Part shown: positions 46,690 through 58,733 of the stretch, one piece after another
How the letters are laid out: each line of letters starts with the position of its first letter
Position numbering within the stretch: position 1 is the first letter of the stretch
Assembly (NCBI RefSeq): GCF_947623445.1
Contig: NC_135244.1
Span: 8,184,001-8,248,000, forward strand
Direction of reading: 5' to 3'
Source of the DNA: Clavelina lepadiformis
Lineage: Eukaryota > Chordata > Ascidiacea > Aplousobranchia > Clavelinidae
Length of the DNA stretch: 64,000 nucleotides
Notes under the pieces: model-generated
Database searches by the model: none
What the model was told of the DNA's origin: nothing
What the model saw: the letters and a program-made list of their open reading frames with translations, nothing else
Position numbers and translations under genes: made by a program

Positions 46690-47660
46690 GTTTTCGGTTG
46701 TAAAGGTAACTTTTAAACCAGTGAAACGCTGGTCCTCTAAGTGCTCTAGTTTACATGGTCAATTGTATCGAATGCTTTTGAAAGATCTAACAACATTCAA
46801 AGAGCGATCTGATTTTTTTCAGTCTCTGTGTTGTTGTTAATAAGTAAGGAGGATGCTAATGCTGCAGAATACTTCTTTCTAAACCCAAACTGATTATCAT
46901 TAAAAAATTTTCGTCTTTCTAGAAAACTGGGTAGCCGTATGTACATCAGTTTTTCCAGTATTTTCGAAATGCAAGACAAAAGGCTTATGGGTCGGTAGTT
47001 GTTGCTGTCCTCAGCCTTCCCGTTTTTGAAAAGGGGAAGTACCTTTGTAACATTAACATCTAAACCAGTGCTTGAATTTTGTTTCATTTGACTAATAATT
47101 ATACATTTGATCTCTGAAGGATAAGTGGGATTGATGTAAATTGAATCTTTTGAGGAAGTTGGTACGGAGACATAAGAAGTTTTTAATTTAGAGGTTAATT
47201 TCTTTACCAGCCCCTATGCAATGGTTGAAAAGTGTGTGTTAAAGTGGTTGGCTATTAGTAGATTATCATGAACAATGTTACCATTGATTTTGATTTGAGA
47301 ATTTTTACTAACCTTATTTTGATTTCTTCCTAAAAGTTAATTTATGGTTGTCCTGGTTTTTTAATGTTGACTTTGTTTCTCTACCAGGCACTTTCATAGT
47401 AATCCCTCTTTGCAGTTTTAAGCATTCGATCATGCTTGTTTTTTAATTCTTTATATGATTTTTTATTTTTTGTAGATGGTTTTCGCATATATTTTTTGTA
47501 CACTAATTGTTTGAGCCTTTTCATTTTAATAAGAGCATCATTGTAACAAGTTTTGTTGACTTTATAGTCAATTTTCTGTAAAGGAAAGCAATTAATAAAA
47601 GAGATTTTATATTTAGCAAAAAAAAAGAAAATAAGCTTTGTTGACATCACTTTTTTCAAG
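46690..47660 (-). mobile_element. Truncated LINE (endonuclease-RT linker and RT N-terminus)
   Basis: Minus strand: a linker rich in Lys/Tyr (KKYMRKPSTKNKKSYKELK, KTAKRDYYE) near 47400-47650, then LPLFKNGKAEDSNNYRPISL, CISKILEKLM, NDNQFGFRKKYS and LDLSKAFDTIDHVN at 46770-47080. These are standard LINE reverse transcriptase landmarks. It stops before the catalytic YADD-type box and carries internal stops. Differs from the LINE at 28300-29645, so at least two lineages are present. Confidence 0.8.
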
Positions 47661-48674
47661 TATTATATTGATATTGTATTAAGTGTATATTGATTTTTCT
47701 TAAACTATGATAAAAGGCCATTATACCATTTCTTATGAGTGTTTTAAGCTAATGGTTTATAAGCGACATTCAGTCATCAGCCTACTACAGCCTAGTTTTC
47801 TTGGTTTATCCTCTGTTGTGCATTTTACAAATTAAATAGCCAATAGCTGTATCTATGGACACCATTAGCAAAGCGTGCAATTCTAGACTACTATGCAACA
47901 ACTTGCAAATTTAAAAAAACAAATCGTTTTTTTCAGCGCTTGTATAAGTGATGTTACTTGCAAGTTGTATCACTTGCGTTGCATTTTTCAGAAAAAATTT
48001 TACTGAAAAAGGTCATAAACCAATGTATTTTCTTTGTTATAAAGTTATTAAGCTCAATCCATATAGTAGAATCTGCAAACACTGTCTGCTAAAGATTTAC
48101 GCCACCTACTAAAACAGTTTATGTCAACATCAATACTGTATTAAAATACTTTAAAAATCCGCCAAATTAAAATATACATATGCATGTCGAAAATCTAGAT
48201 ACGCCAAAATTCGCTGGCATAAAAATTGTTTGGTTTTCCTCCAGTCTGGGGTTCAGTTACTTAAAGTGCAGTTACTTAGTTACTCTCATAGGCAACTAAT
48301 TGTGTTCATTACAATTGCTATACAAAGATAACTAAACGGTACAAATGAATAATTTCTTTTCATATTTGCGGTGGAAGTCCTATGCTAATAATTATCAATT
48401 GTGCACTCACTTGAATTATTTGCAGTATGCAAAAAATGTTAAAAAGTTTTTTGTATCACACCATTCTTAAGGATAGGCCAGAGAGATTTTTTCCCCTAGT
48501 ATGGTGGAGAGGGGGTGACAGTAAAAATAGTGAAAGATACATGTGCAAAATTTACTTTTTTTACTTTTTCCACATCATAATCTTTTATTCTACGTTGAGG
48601 CAGATCTTTATCCTGGCTTGCCAGAGTTGATCATATTGTTTGCAGCGACGCTTCTATTTTTCCATCAACTGCAC

Positions 48675-48960
48675 TCATTCAATATTAAGGCCTTGTACTT
48701 TTTTCATGTCATCCTTTACTTCTTTTTCCCAAGTCTTTTTTGATAATTCCTGGAACTTTCTCGACTCACTCTTCATGTAAACTAAGTTTCTTCTTTCAAT
48801 ATGGCCCTGCCACCTCAGTTGGTGTTCCCCAGATGTTTTTCTATATTTTCTACCTCTGTCCTCGCTCTTAACTAAGCATTTGGTACTCTGTCTCGGAGTA
48901 TTTTGCCGCACATCATCCAAACTTTTACCACATTTGTTAAAAATAAAATCTTCTCTAATA
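48675..48960 (-). mobile_element. LINE C-terminal fragment
   Basis: Minus-strand frame with HQLRWQGHIERRN and KTWEKEVKDDMKK, matching the RWxGHxxRM and W...VKxDL motifs in the C-terminal region of several LINE families. Only this end is present. It could be the far end of the LINE at 46690-47660 or an independent insertion. Confidence 0.55.
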
Positions 48961-49131
48961 AATTAGTCACCTTATAAGTTAATGTTGATTTAAAAAGTAT
49001 ATGCTACACGTTTTAAAAAAAAATCATATGATATTGATTTTGTGAAGTTTTATTTTATTAGTTGGTTGATCTTGCAAGGTAAGATATGTTAACTTAGAAC
49101 TTTGTTAAAGCTCAAACTTCTCTGATTTAAA

Positions 49132-49659
49132 ATGGCAGAAGTGCATATTATTGGACAAGTTGTTGGCGGAAGTGAATTTCCCAATCAAAGCTTGTTCTGC
49201 AAATGGGGAATTCATGCTGGAGGTGCTTGGAAGCTCATTGCAGGAACAAAGGAGGGACAAACACAAGTAGATATTCCAGAAAATGAAGATTTTGCATATT
49301 GGTCTCATCCAATAGATGTGCATTACGCTACTAAAGGTCTTCAGGGCTGGCCACGCATACATTTACAAGTCTGGCATCAAGACAGTTTTGGGAGAAACGA
49401 ATTGTATGGCTATGGATTCATTCATGTGCCCACCTCACCTGGATGTCACACACTAGAATGTGTGACATGGAAGCCAAATGGAACTTTCCAAGAAGAACTG
49501 ATGCAGCGTTTTGTTGGAGGATGCCCACAATTAAAGAATCCAGACTTGGTTTATAGTGGAGCGGACAGATATAAATTGCATACAACAGCCATGGGGAAAG
49601 TTCATCTGAAGTTGAATTTAGTGTTTCGAAATTTTGATAAATATGGTGTTGAATGTTGA
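49132..49659 (+). CDS. B9D2: B9 domain-containing protein 2
   Basis: Transition-zone protein of the tectonic/MKS complex at the ciliary base, working with B9D1 and MKS1. Single exon of 175 residues, exactly the human length, with no gaps by eye. Landmarks: [88 protein letters not shown] and the terminal [10 protein letters not shown]. The B9 (C2-like) domain spans nearly the whole protein. AATAAA at 49877-49882. It is the head-to-head neighbour of IFT122, another ciliary gene, across ~4 kb filled with LINE debris. Confidence 0.96.
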   Translation: MAEVHIIGQVVGGSEFPNQSLFCKWGIHAGGAWKLIAGTKEGQTQVDIPENEDFAYWSHPIDVHYATKGLQGWPRIHLQVWHQDSFGRNELYGYGFIHVPTSPGCHTLECVTWKPNGTFQEELMQRFVGGCPQLKNPDLVYSGADRYKLHTTAMGKVHLKLNLVFRNFDKYGVEC

Positions 49660-52495
49660 TATATTTTAAATCAGCATTTCAAGCATAATGTATTCGGATT
49701 TTTTGCACAAGAAGATATGTTGAATGCTTATGATTTTGGCATTATTTATACTGTTGTTGACTTATTTGTATTTTGTTATTGCTGGTTTATTTTTTTTATC
49801 AGTATATGAAATCACATCATTAAATGCTTTTACAGTATACTTGTCAAGAGGAATTTATGCCTATTTTAACAACCCGAATAAAAGTATTCCGTTATATTCT
49901 CTTTCTACTACTTAAGAATATGTCGATCTGAGTTGTGATATTTGTCTGGTCAGTCTTCATTATATTGCTACTTAAATATTTTCTGTAACTTACCATAGAA
50001 ATGTTAGTCTCGTTATTATGTATGGGATGGGATGTATGGGATATTAGTAAGAAAATATATTTGATCTCATTTATGATGCTGTTGTATGCTATGACGATAA
50101 GACTAAATGTCTAGAAGAAAAGTATTATAAAAAAGTCTTTAGGCGTACATATACAAATTACTAAGTACTTTATCAATCTACTTGGTAGGATATTATGTTA
50201 GCTGTTTGGTCGTTTGGGTTAATTGTAGCAAAAAAACGACTGATTGTAGCAAAACTGAGTAATGACTAATGAGCAATTGGGTATGCAGTGTTTCCTTGCT
50301 GGAAATATTTTTGTATAAGCTTGTCTGTTGTGCTGAGCAATAAATAAATGTATACATTTGAAAATAATTAGAAGAAAACTTTTGTTGGCAATTTGGTATC
50401 AACGCACCATTGTACTAACGATACTTTATATCGTTGATTGTACTTACTAGTACTGGTATTGTTTCATGCATTTATGAGACCCCCAATGTGAAACGGTTAT
50501 GTAAAAATGGGCAGTGGTATTTTTGCACTTGTTAAGAAAGTGGGAAAAGGGTTTTTATTCCATATGTGAATACTTTTTCTTGCTACTAGTTAGTCAACAA
50601 TTTAGTATTAAACTTTTTACAATTCAGGGGAAAAAAGATTATTAATAATAATAATACCTTGTAGGAAACCCTCATAATCGAAAAAGTTGCTTTAAACACC
50701 CAACCTAGGAAGAAGGTTCAACTCCAAAATAATTAATATATTTTAGTTAGTCATCTAGCAGGACTAAATAACCCAGTACACACACAATGAAACAGATAAC
50801 AAATGATGAATTTGAGGTAAGGGATTATAAGACATTTACTTCCTGTTTTTTAATATGATCATAATACCGCATTTCACGTGAATCATAATACCGCATTTCC
50901 GGTATATTTTCGTGCAGTATCTGAAAGCATACAGAGTTAATAAATAAACACATTTTAGTACATTTGGCAATTCTTTCATAAACAAAATTCCTCAGGAGGT
51001 GTTGGTTGAAGTAATTTCGCTGAAATTAGGCCATGCACTACGTTTTAAAAATGCGCAGGTCCCAGGAAAGTGGGTAAAACGAATTTTATGTAAACTTAGA
51101 TTAAATGATATTTTTGCATGAAGTCATAATATTATTTTATTAAGTTCGGGCAGTTTAAAATTTTAGTGCATTGAAGACGCGAGTTTTACATCTATTTAAA
51201 CCTAAAATTGCAAAGGAGAGCTGACATTTGTACCAGAAATTAGAATAAAAACCTAGGCCCAAATCGATCAAAATAAGTAGTTATACAAACAAAAGGCAAA
51301 GACGAATACATTCTTTAACTTGTGTGCAAACCTGGCAGCACTGAAAATGAGTATGTAGTATGTGCTGTATTTGTAAGATTTACAAAAGGGGCTTACCCGA
51401 AATAGAACACGTACTTGATGAAAAGACACGTCGTAAAAATTGTCCCGCTTCTCTGAGATAATGGCTGTGTTTACACAACGTAAGGACTCTCACCAATGTT
51501 CCCAGAAGTCAGGTAGAATGTTATTTCCTGGAGTAATTTGTTTACTATCTTGTAGCAATAGACGGTACATCTGGCGTATTTTTAGAAAAGTTGACAAGCT
51601 TTTTTACAACGTTTAAACGTTCTGACGTTAACGTATATGGCAATGCTTGGTTGTATCGCCATTGGAAGCCTAGCCATTAGGCTAGTTTTCTTTCACAACA
51701 GTACCATATATTTTGTACTGTATAAGGTTGACTAGCCACACTTAACATTTTTTTCCCTAAAATAGCAATTGCTGAACGGGAAAAACCATGGTAAAGATAT
51801 ACCGGTATAGCCTGTGACTTGGCTTAAAAGTGCAACATGGTAAAGTGTGATTCATAAAATTGCTGCTTATGATGGTTGGTTAGCACGGTTACTACATCCC
51901 ACTTTAAAACTGAATTTGTAGAAAAAATCAGTATCAGGCAAGAAAAATAACTACAAAAATAACTACAAAGATAACTACAAAATAAAATATAACCAAAAAA
52001 ACTCCTTGCCTTGAACCAAAACCTTGATTGTATGACCAGCAGACCTGGGAGTGCCCAATTGTGGGAGGTATCTGGTATATGCCAAATGAAGATGTAATAA
52101 ATGAAGTTTGAACATTACGACATGCCTATAGTTGTAGTTGCAGCAAGTTATAGGACAATAGTTAAAATTTCCTATCATTATAGCCTTTACACTTGTTCAA
52201 TACACATATTAGGGGCTGCTTTTAGAGCTCAGTAAATGAAGACACTATAGACCCTTTCCGAGTGACTGTCTAGGTAGCAAGATTTTTTTGATCGCCTATG
52301 CTTAACAATGAAAAAGGTCAACCCACTTTTGATTCTTTTTTAAATTACAAGCGTTCTGGCCATTGCATTGTAAAGATTTTATTCATTTGAGTTGTACATG
52401 AATTCCGTTATGCAATAAAAAAATTTGAAAATATGTTGCCTAGTTCTTACTTTACAGTGCTTTGAATCCTTTGTACTGAACTAGTTCAATATGAA
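49660..52495. other. Intergenic region between B9D2 and SLC33A1
   Basis: Holds the B9D2 polyadenylation signal (49877-49882) and a small tandem duplication of ATCATAATACCGCATTTC (50858-50875 and 50882-50899). No gene recognised. A GC-richer block near 51990-52090 may be a repeat fragment but was not identified. Confidence 0.45.
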
Positions 52496-52509
52496 GTCAC
52501 GTGACGTGG
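52496..52509. promoter_or_regulatory. Overlapping CLEAR-like and UPRE-like motifs upstream of SLC33A1
   Basis: GTCACGTGAC (52496-52505) is the exact palindromic CLEAR/E-box bound by TFEB/MITF proteins. It overlaps TGACGTGG (52502-52509), the core bound by ATF6/XBP1. They lie ~165 bases before the ATG. A GC-rich GCATGCGAAGCATGCGCA follows at 52517. Mammalian SLC33A1 is reported downstream of IRE1/XBP1, so the position is suggestive. No TATA box was seen. Confidence 0.4.
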
Positions 52510-52669
52510 TCAGCGTTGCATGCGAAGCATGCGCATTTAAAAAATATTGATGTTGGACTCATTCCCTTATTTTAATTTATATCATTTTTGGAGCACAACT
52601 AATTTCTACATTATTAGGTTGTTACATTATTCGCACATTTAGTGAGTTGATGGAATAGGGTATGTGAAA

Positions 52670-55600
52670 ATGACATCTGTTCATGAGAATAGCAGATCTC
52701 GTAAGCGAGTTGGTGAGGATTCTGCTTCTAACCCTCTGACTTCTGATTCAAGCATAAACATTGGATCAAACTCGGAGCTTAACAATCTTGATGAAAATAG
52801 TATCAAAGAAAATCCAAAGCTAAGCATGGATTGGTGGTATGAAGATCGTTCAAGTGTGCTACTTCTTTTGTTTCTATACATTTTACAAGGAATCCCTTTA
52901 GGGTTGGCTGGTAGTATTCCCATGATGCTCGCGGTAAGTTCATGATTGGTGATTCAGTTATTAAATTAAATAATATTTAAATGATGGACTGATAGTTAAT
53001 TCTTTTTATAAAGCTGCCTAATATTTTACAATGTCAGTTTTCGTTAAAATATAATCGATCCAATTTGTTACAATGTGGTTATTTTTTCAGGGAAGAAATG
53101 TTGATTACAAGGAACAAGCATTGTTTAGTTTTGTGTTTTGGCCATTTAGCTTGAAATTGTTGTGGGCGCCTTTTGTTGATGGAGCTTTTGTTGCAAAATT
53201 TGGACGTCGAAAAAGCTGGCTTGTTCCAACTCAGTATTTGATTGCCGTTGTTATGTATATTTTATCATTGAGGTAAGCTAGGTTACTGTTAATGACATAT
53301 TTTTATGATATGTATACCATTTTTTAAATATTACATTTCTTCACTCCATTCATATGTCATAAATTCTAGAACTTTACCTTTAGTTTTTATTATTTCCCAT
53401 ACGTGCTTCTCATTTAAAAAAATAATTCATTGCTCTCTTAAACTTGGTATGATTAGACTGGACGCAATACTAGAAGTTGATAATCCCAATGTATGGCACC
53501 TTACAATCTGCTTTTTCATTCTAAATTTTTGTGCTGCAACCCAAGATATTGCAGTGGATGGATGGGCATTGACAATGTTGTCCAAGAAAAATGTTGGACT
53601 TGCTTCAACATGCAATTCTGTTGGTCAGGTACTAACACAACAACTTATTGTAACTATTTCAATTCTTCTCCATGTTTGTATTTATGAGCTCAAACCATCA
53701 TTACCACAATGCATCTAGACTGCTGGTTACTTCTTGGGCTTTGCGATGTTTCTGGCACTTGAATCCGCCGATTTTTGCAACAAATATTTGCGTATAATAC
53801 CTCAAGATACTGGTATAGTTACACTTGCAAGTGAGTTTATAGTATTGGTTATTAATTTGGTGCTTGTGGAAACGTTTTTGTTATTTTAGGGAATATAGGA
53901 TGTTTAAGGTTATGAACTTAAATAGTATATATACAAACTTATTTCTTATATTCTCTTCCCTTTTCGAAAGCATTTCAGTGAATAGCTGGTACTGATATAA
54001 AAATTCCACCAAAAAACTTTACTTGTGATAAATACTGACATAAAAACTTTACTTTACAAGTTAAACTTTTCTTGTGATTTATTTTGGCTGTATATATCTT
54101 TTCGTTGTGCAGGTTTCATGTATTTTTGGTCCGTTATTTTTTTTATTACAACAACATTGGTCATGATATTGAAGCATGAGGGTACGGATAAGGAACATGA
54201 CCATGCAGACATGAAGGGTGTAGTAGCAACATACAAGCTTCTGTGGAAAATAATATTATTGCCAAGTGTTTTGCAGTATGTTATCATTCTACTTACATGC
54301 AAGGTGAGGAAAGATTAATTATCTTTTATTTGACATTTGCAATAACAACATTGTTTCATTCGTTCTTTGTATAATTTTGTTTGTTTTTGCATTGCTAATT
54401 ACACATTGAAAAAACTTAAATTTAAACAAATCTATATAATTGTTTTTTAAATTGACTTATAAATTAGCATGTTGCTTGAATAACAATCACATGTTAAGTG
54501 TCGTAACACCCAGTAAAACATATCAGTAAAACCACGCTAAAACGTATCTTCCTTTATCGATTTTGGATCAAAAACAAGTGGAAAAAACCGACCCTTCATT
54601 AAGTCATTCTTGGGAATGATATGAGTACCCTTAAGAAGTAGCTCATCAGTATTTGACCGAACACCATCAGCAAAGTAATTAAGAACGGCAGCTCGTCGGG
54701 GAAGATCTGATCTTTATAAAAAGATTACGCGACAAGTGTTAGTTGATTTTACTAACTGATCTATCAAAAGAAATAATTGTTTCAAAAGGTTTTTATGATA
54801 AGTTTAACCCAGCAATAGTCATGATCACCAGATCATTTCTAACCTGTTGGGATAGGATCCATGAACAGACAAAGGATGGTGGAAACTGGCTTCTCCTTTT
54901 TTCAGACAACATGGCATTGGTTTAAACTTTTCTTTTTCCTCATTAGTCAAGATTGTCTAACACATGAAATTATATACATTAATACTTTAACTATCATCTG
55001 GCAGTAAACTTTTATAAAAGTGAAATAAAGTACACACAGAACTGCTAACATCATCAAAACCCAAATGATAATTTCATTTCTGCAAGATTATGATGCCACA
55101 CTGCAAGTTATATCAATATCGATAAGTTTCTGTTTGTCTGCATTTTTTCTTCTGCAGTGCCTACTAAAATTGTAATTAAACTAAAGATCTATTCTATGAT
55201 TTGGTTCTCTTATTTGATCTGTATGAGTTTCTACAGATCAGATCACATCATGCAACATTCCATTGTGTTTAAACGAGACTGTTGATGAAATTGCCTCTAA
55301 AGTTTTTTATGGCCTCAAACTTAGGCATAATAGGAAATGAATTTCACCTTTATTGATTCCATGTCTTTAAAGTCATAGTCAGTAACAGGAAGCGGTTTCC
55401 CTTGCCTTGTCCATGTATGTGACCCAGGTATATAGTGGATACAGCCATTTTCAATAGTTTGCTCATCAAGGGCAATGTGAACCTGCAATGTTATGAAAAC
55501 CTAGAAAACTAAACTCTTTGTCTTTCGAGTTATCGGTTTTTGCCTAACTGTTAAGTGTTTCATAGGCTGGGTTCTGGTCCAATAGCTGTAATCTTGGTGC

Positions 55601-58600
55601 CAGGCAACACATCCTCCATGTTTTGGCGGTTTAGCAAAGAGCTGGTCATGCCAGAATCTCACTCTTGCCTGTTGGCCATCTCCGGAAATTATTTGAGAAG
55701 CTGGGACCTAAAATAAACATTTAATTCATTAGACACCATTACTTAGACTGCAACAACGAAATGTACAAATAGTTTTACATTTATATGTACTATGTAGGGT
55801 ATATGTTTTCTGGATTGCTTACACAAACTGCAGGATGGTATATGAGATCGTGAAAGTATCTAGTTATTCTCCAGTGTCCAAGCGCATGCAATAAAACATT
55901 ATTGATATCACCTGTTTGATTTGAATGGTATTCATAAAAAAGTGGATGGCCTCCAGTTTTCTGAAAACCAACGTTACAACGTTCACGCAGTTACAATATA
56001 ATTTCAGACTTTGGTCATTTCTTTTCACACACCTTTTGTGAGGAAAACTATTTTGGATTTGTTTTAGAAATGCTTACTATAAAATTTTCATAATCCTGTA
56101 GAAGCAGGTCACATTGCTCATCTGTCAGAATCTTGATTGGGGCAATGTATCCATCCCTGCATTGAAACTAGATTTACTAATGGTCCCGGTTTATATACTC
56201 CAATGCAGTATTTATACCATAAAATGTTGGTAATCATATATTTGCAACAAAGTTATGAAATTAGTTAACCTGACTTGTTGTACCTTAGATTAAGCTGACC
56301 TGTTATAGTTTTCAATTTGCTTTTGTGTAAATCCGAATTTTAACCATTTTGTTTGTTTAACTGGTTGATTTATAAAAGCTTCTGTATCCTTGTGAACAGT
56401 GCTCCAGTCAATTTCACCGCTATCGTCATCTTTTAAGGGTGAAGTATTATTTTGTAACTCCTAGATAAGAAATCCAAAATGTAACCTTTGTAGTCGATAC
56501 AGAACTTAAAGTTGTGTTAAGGATCTCATGCTTTTTGCTGGAAGTGACAAAATACTGTAACTGTATATGCTGAAGCTAATTCAAAAATTTGACAATGTTT
56601 CTTACAATTTACTTGAACTGATAATTTATTAACGATCTACAAATTTAGCAGTTCATAAAAATCTCTTAATTACCTCTTCTGAATAGTGTCTGCTTTTCAT
56701 TGTGACCTTTCCAGAACTAACCTTCAAATACTAATTGTTCGCATGGAGGCAGCTTGGCTTTCATTACCATCAGTTAACACTCTATAAAACTAACATGCGT
56801 AGGTTTGTCAATATTTGATTTCTTAACAAAATAAAATGAGTCATATCATCACTGCAGTTGCCTGGCAAAGTATTTTATTGTATGATAACGTTTTTCCTCG
56901 TACTGTGGAAAGTCTTTGCATGAATTGGACTTAAACCTGATGATGATTCCCCATGGCTCGTGCCCCAGTTATCGAGCTAGCCTTTGTGCAAGTTCTGTTT
57001 TTCACACATTTTTTATTTAGGACTTTTGATTATTTATATAGTGTTGCCCGTATTTAGAAGTGTCCATTAGGTCCACTGAACAGGAGCAAGTGTCATTAAT
57101 GCCTTGCCCGAGGGGGCACTTCAACGGTGTGTCCCGACTGTGTATCAAACACAAAACCTGGGCCCTATTTACTGTGAGGCCAGCGCTTGAACCACTCAGC
57201 TACTGAGCCGACGATATATACTGCCCTATACCTTACCTTTTGCTTTTTTGTGACAAATTTTGGCTGCATAAATCCTTGTTTTATGACTCATTTATCATTG
57301 TACATTTGCCGTTAAATGTTGCAGTGCATTAATCCCTTCTTGCATCTTACAGATGGCTTTTGGATCAGAATCAATCGTTGGCCTGAAACTTATAGAATGT
57401 GGAGTTCACAAGGAGAGCCTGGCCCTTCTGGCTATACCTCTTACCCCATTACAAATAGCCTTACCACTCATTATTGCAAAGTACACAACTGGACCCAGGC
57501 CAATGGATGTGTTTTTAAATGCACTCAAATTTAGGTGATTGTATACAGGAAATTTTAAAAGAAAATTAAAGCAAGCACAGGTAAAAAATCGCCATGTCTT
57601 AATTTCTTAATTTTTTCATATTTCAGGTTGTTATTTACTGTTCTATTTGCACTCACCATCCATTTTACTCCGTCTTTTAAACAAGAAGATGGGAGTTATC
57701 CATACCACTATTTTGCCATTATTTTAGTAGTATACTGTTTTCATCAAGTAAGTTATGATTTCATGAAATGGGGATGATTGTGTTTGTGGACCTGATTTGT
57801 GTTTTACCTAACTTTGAGTTTCACGATAAGGTTGTCATTTTTTTTTCAGTTAACTTATGATTTGTGGATGTTGCATTTCGATTTGCTAATTAATATATAT
57901 TTTATAGGTTGCATTGTACAGTATGTTTGTCTCTATTATGGCATTCAATGCAAAAATAAGTGATCCCAGAATTGGCGGCTCATACATGACTTTACTCAAT
58001 ACAGTGGCAAATTTGGGAGGTAAATGTGATTTTTATATTCCTTCATTGAGCAATACTCTTTTGAGTTTGGCATCTGAGTTTACTTTTGGTCATTAAAGTG
58101 TTTTATGTTGCATCTTGCATGATGCCAAGGAGCTTGAAAACCAAACATTTTTGGTAAATTTTAGTCTGATGTTATCATAATGTTTGCGCTGCTCATACAT
58201 TGAGGTTTGTTAATTAGGTAACTGGCCAAGTACACTTTCACTGTGGTTTGTTGATAGTCTTACACGAAACTATTGTGTTGGTGGAAAGTCAGAATTGGAA
58301 TTTTGTACGAAAGAAACCAAGGAGGTATGAAAGTCTACACTTAGTAATATAAATGTATTCCTTTTTGTTTACCATGGTTTGCTTTAGAAATCGATTGGAT
58401 TTTTAATATTGCTTGTATTTTATTAATATTTACTAAACTTAAACGTTTTTAAGTGAAAAAAAGGTTTTAAAGAAGAAAATGTGTAGTTACAGTATACTAC
58501 ACTATTGGTGGTTACTTACAGCAAAGGAATAATTGATTTTATCAGTGGTTAAAAAGGTTTTTGTTTTGCAGCAATGTTTAAAAGACGGTGGTGAGTGCCA

Positions 58601-58733
58601 TATGGAGATAGATGGCTACTATGTAGAAGCTGTGATTTGCTTCTTCGTTGGCATTGTATGGCTGGTTTGGAAATCTAATTCAACCAGAAGACTGCAAGCT
58701 CTACAGCCTGAAAGTTGGAAATGCCCAACATAA
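52670..58733 (+). CDS. SLC33A1: Acetyl-CoA transporter (SLC33A1/AT-1)
   Basis: ER-membrane transporter that imports acetyl-CoA into the lumen for protein and ganglioside acetylation. Exons: 52670-52933, 53091-53272, 53457-53628, 53719-53830, 54113-54303, 57353-57534, 57627-57747, 57908-58019, 58218-58324, 58572-58733; phases join to 534 residues (human 549). The cytosolic N-terminus is Ser/Asn-rich. Family landmarks: [118 protein letters not shown] and ANLGGNWPST. About 11 to 12 membrane spans are expected. The start at 52670 is preceded by an ATG-TGA. Intron 5 (54304-57352) contains an antisense dioxygenase gene and a SINE. The assignment is secure. Confidence 0.95.
54537..56700 (-). CDS. 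Phytanoyl-CoA dioxygenase (PhyH) family protein, nested antisense in SLC33A1 intron 5
   Basis: Predicted Fe(II)/2-oxoglutarate-dependent oxygenase. Exons: 56700-56674, 56460-56300, 56156-56078, 55960-55823, 55707-55549, 55482-55348, 54938-54844, 54711-54537; they sum to 322 residues with consistent phases. N-terminal part: [62 protein letters not shown]. Metal-binding Hx[12 protein letters not shown]. Then [20 protein letters not shown] (jelly-roll core with the GSH turn), a distal His in [16 protein letters not shown], and the 2-oxoglutarate-binding Arg in [14 protein letters not shown]. It ends [14 protein letters not shown]. All expected active-site residues are present, so it looks functional. 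Substrate unknown; not clearly PHYH or PHYHD1. The acceptor at 54938 is the least certain border. Confidence 0.82.
57055..57215 (-). mobile_element. tRNA-derived SINE
   Basis: On the minus strand the head reads CGGCTCAGTAGCTGAGTGG followed by TTCAAGCGCTGGCC. TAGCTGAGTGG (57192-57202) fits the RNA polymerase III A box exactly, and GTGTTTGATAC (~57140-57152) is a degraded B box ~45 bases on. A tail follows with CCTCGGGCAAGGCATTAATG and TGTTCAGTGGACC. The tail recurs at 21795-21905. Inserted in SLC33A1 intron 5, downstream of its start and upstream of the nested dioxygenase gene. Confidence 0.75.

Noticed and set aside
53305-53718. 137-residue frame spanning SLC33A1 exon 3
   Set aside because: Only its middle is exon; the ends are intron read-through.
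54743-54925. 60-residue plus-strand frame in SLC33A1 intron 5
   Set aside because: Antisense shadow of exon 7 of the nested dioxygenase gene.
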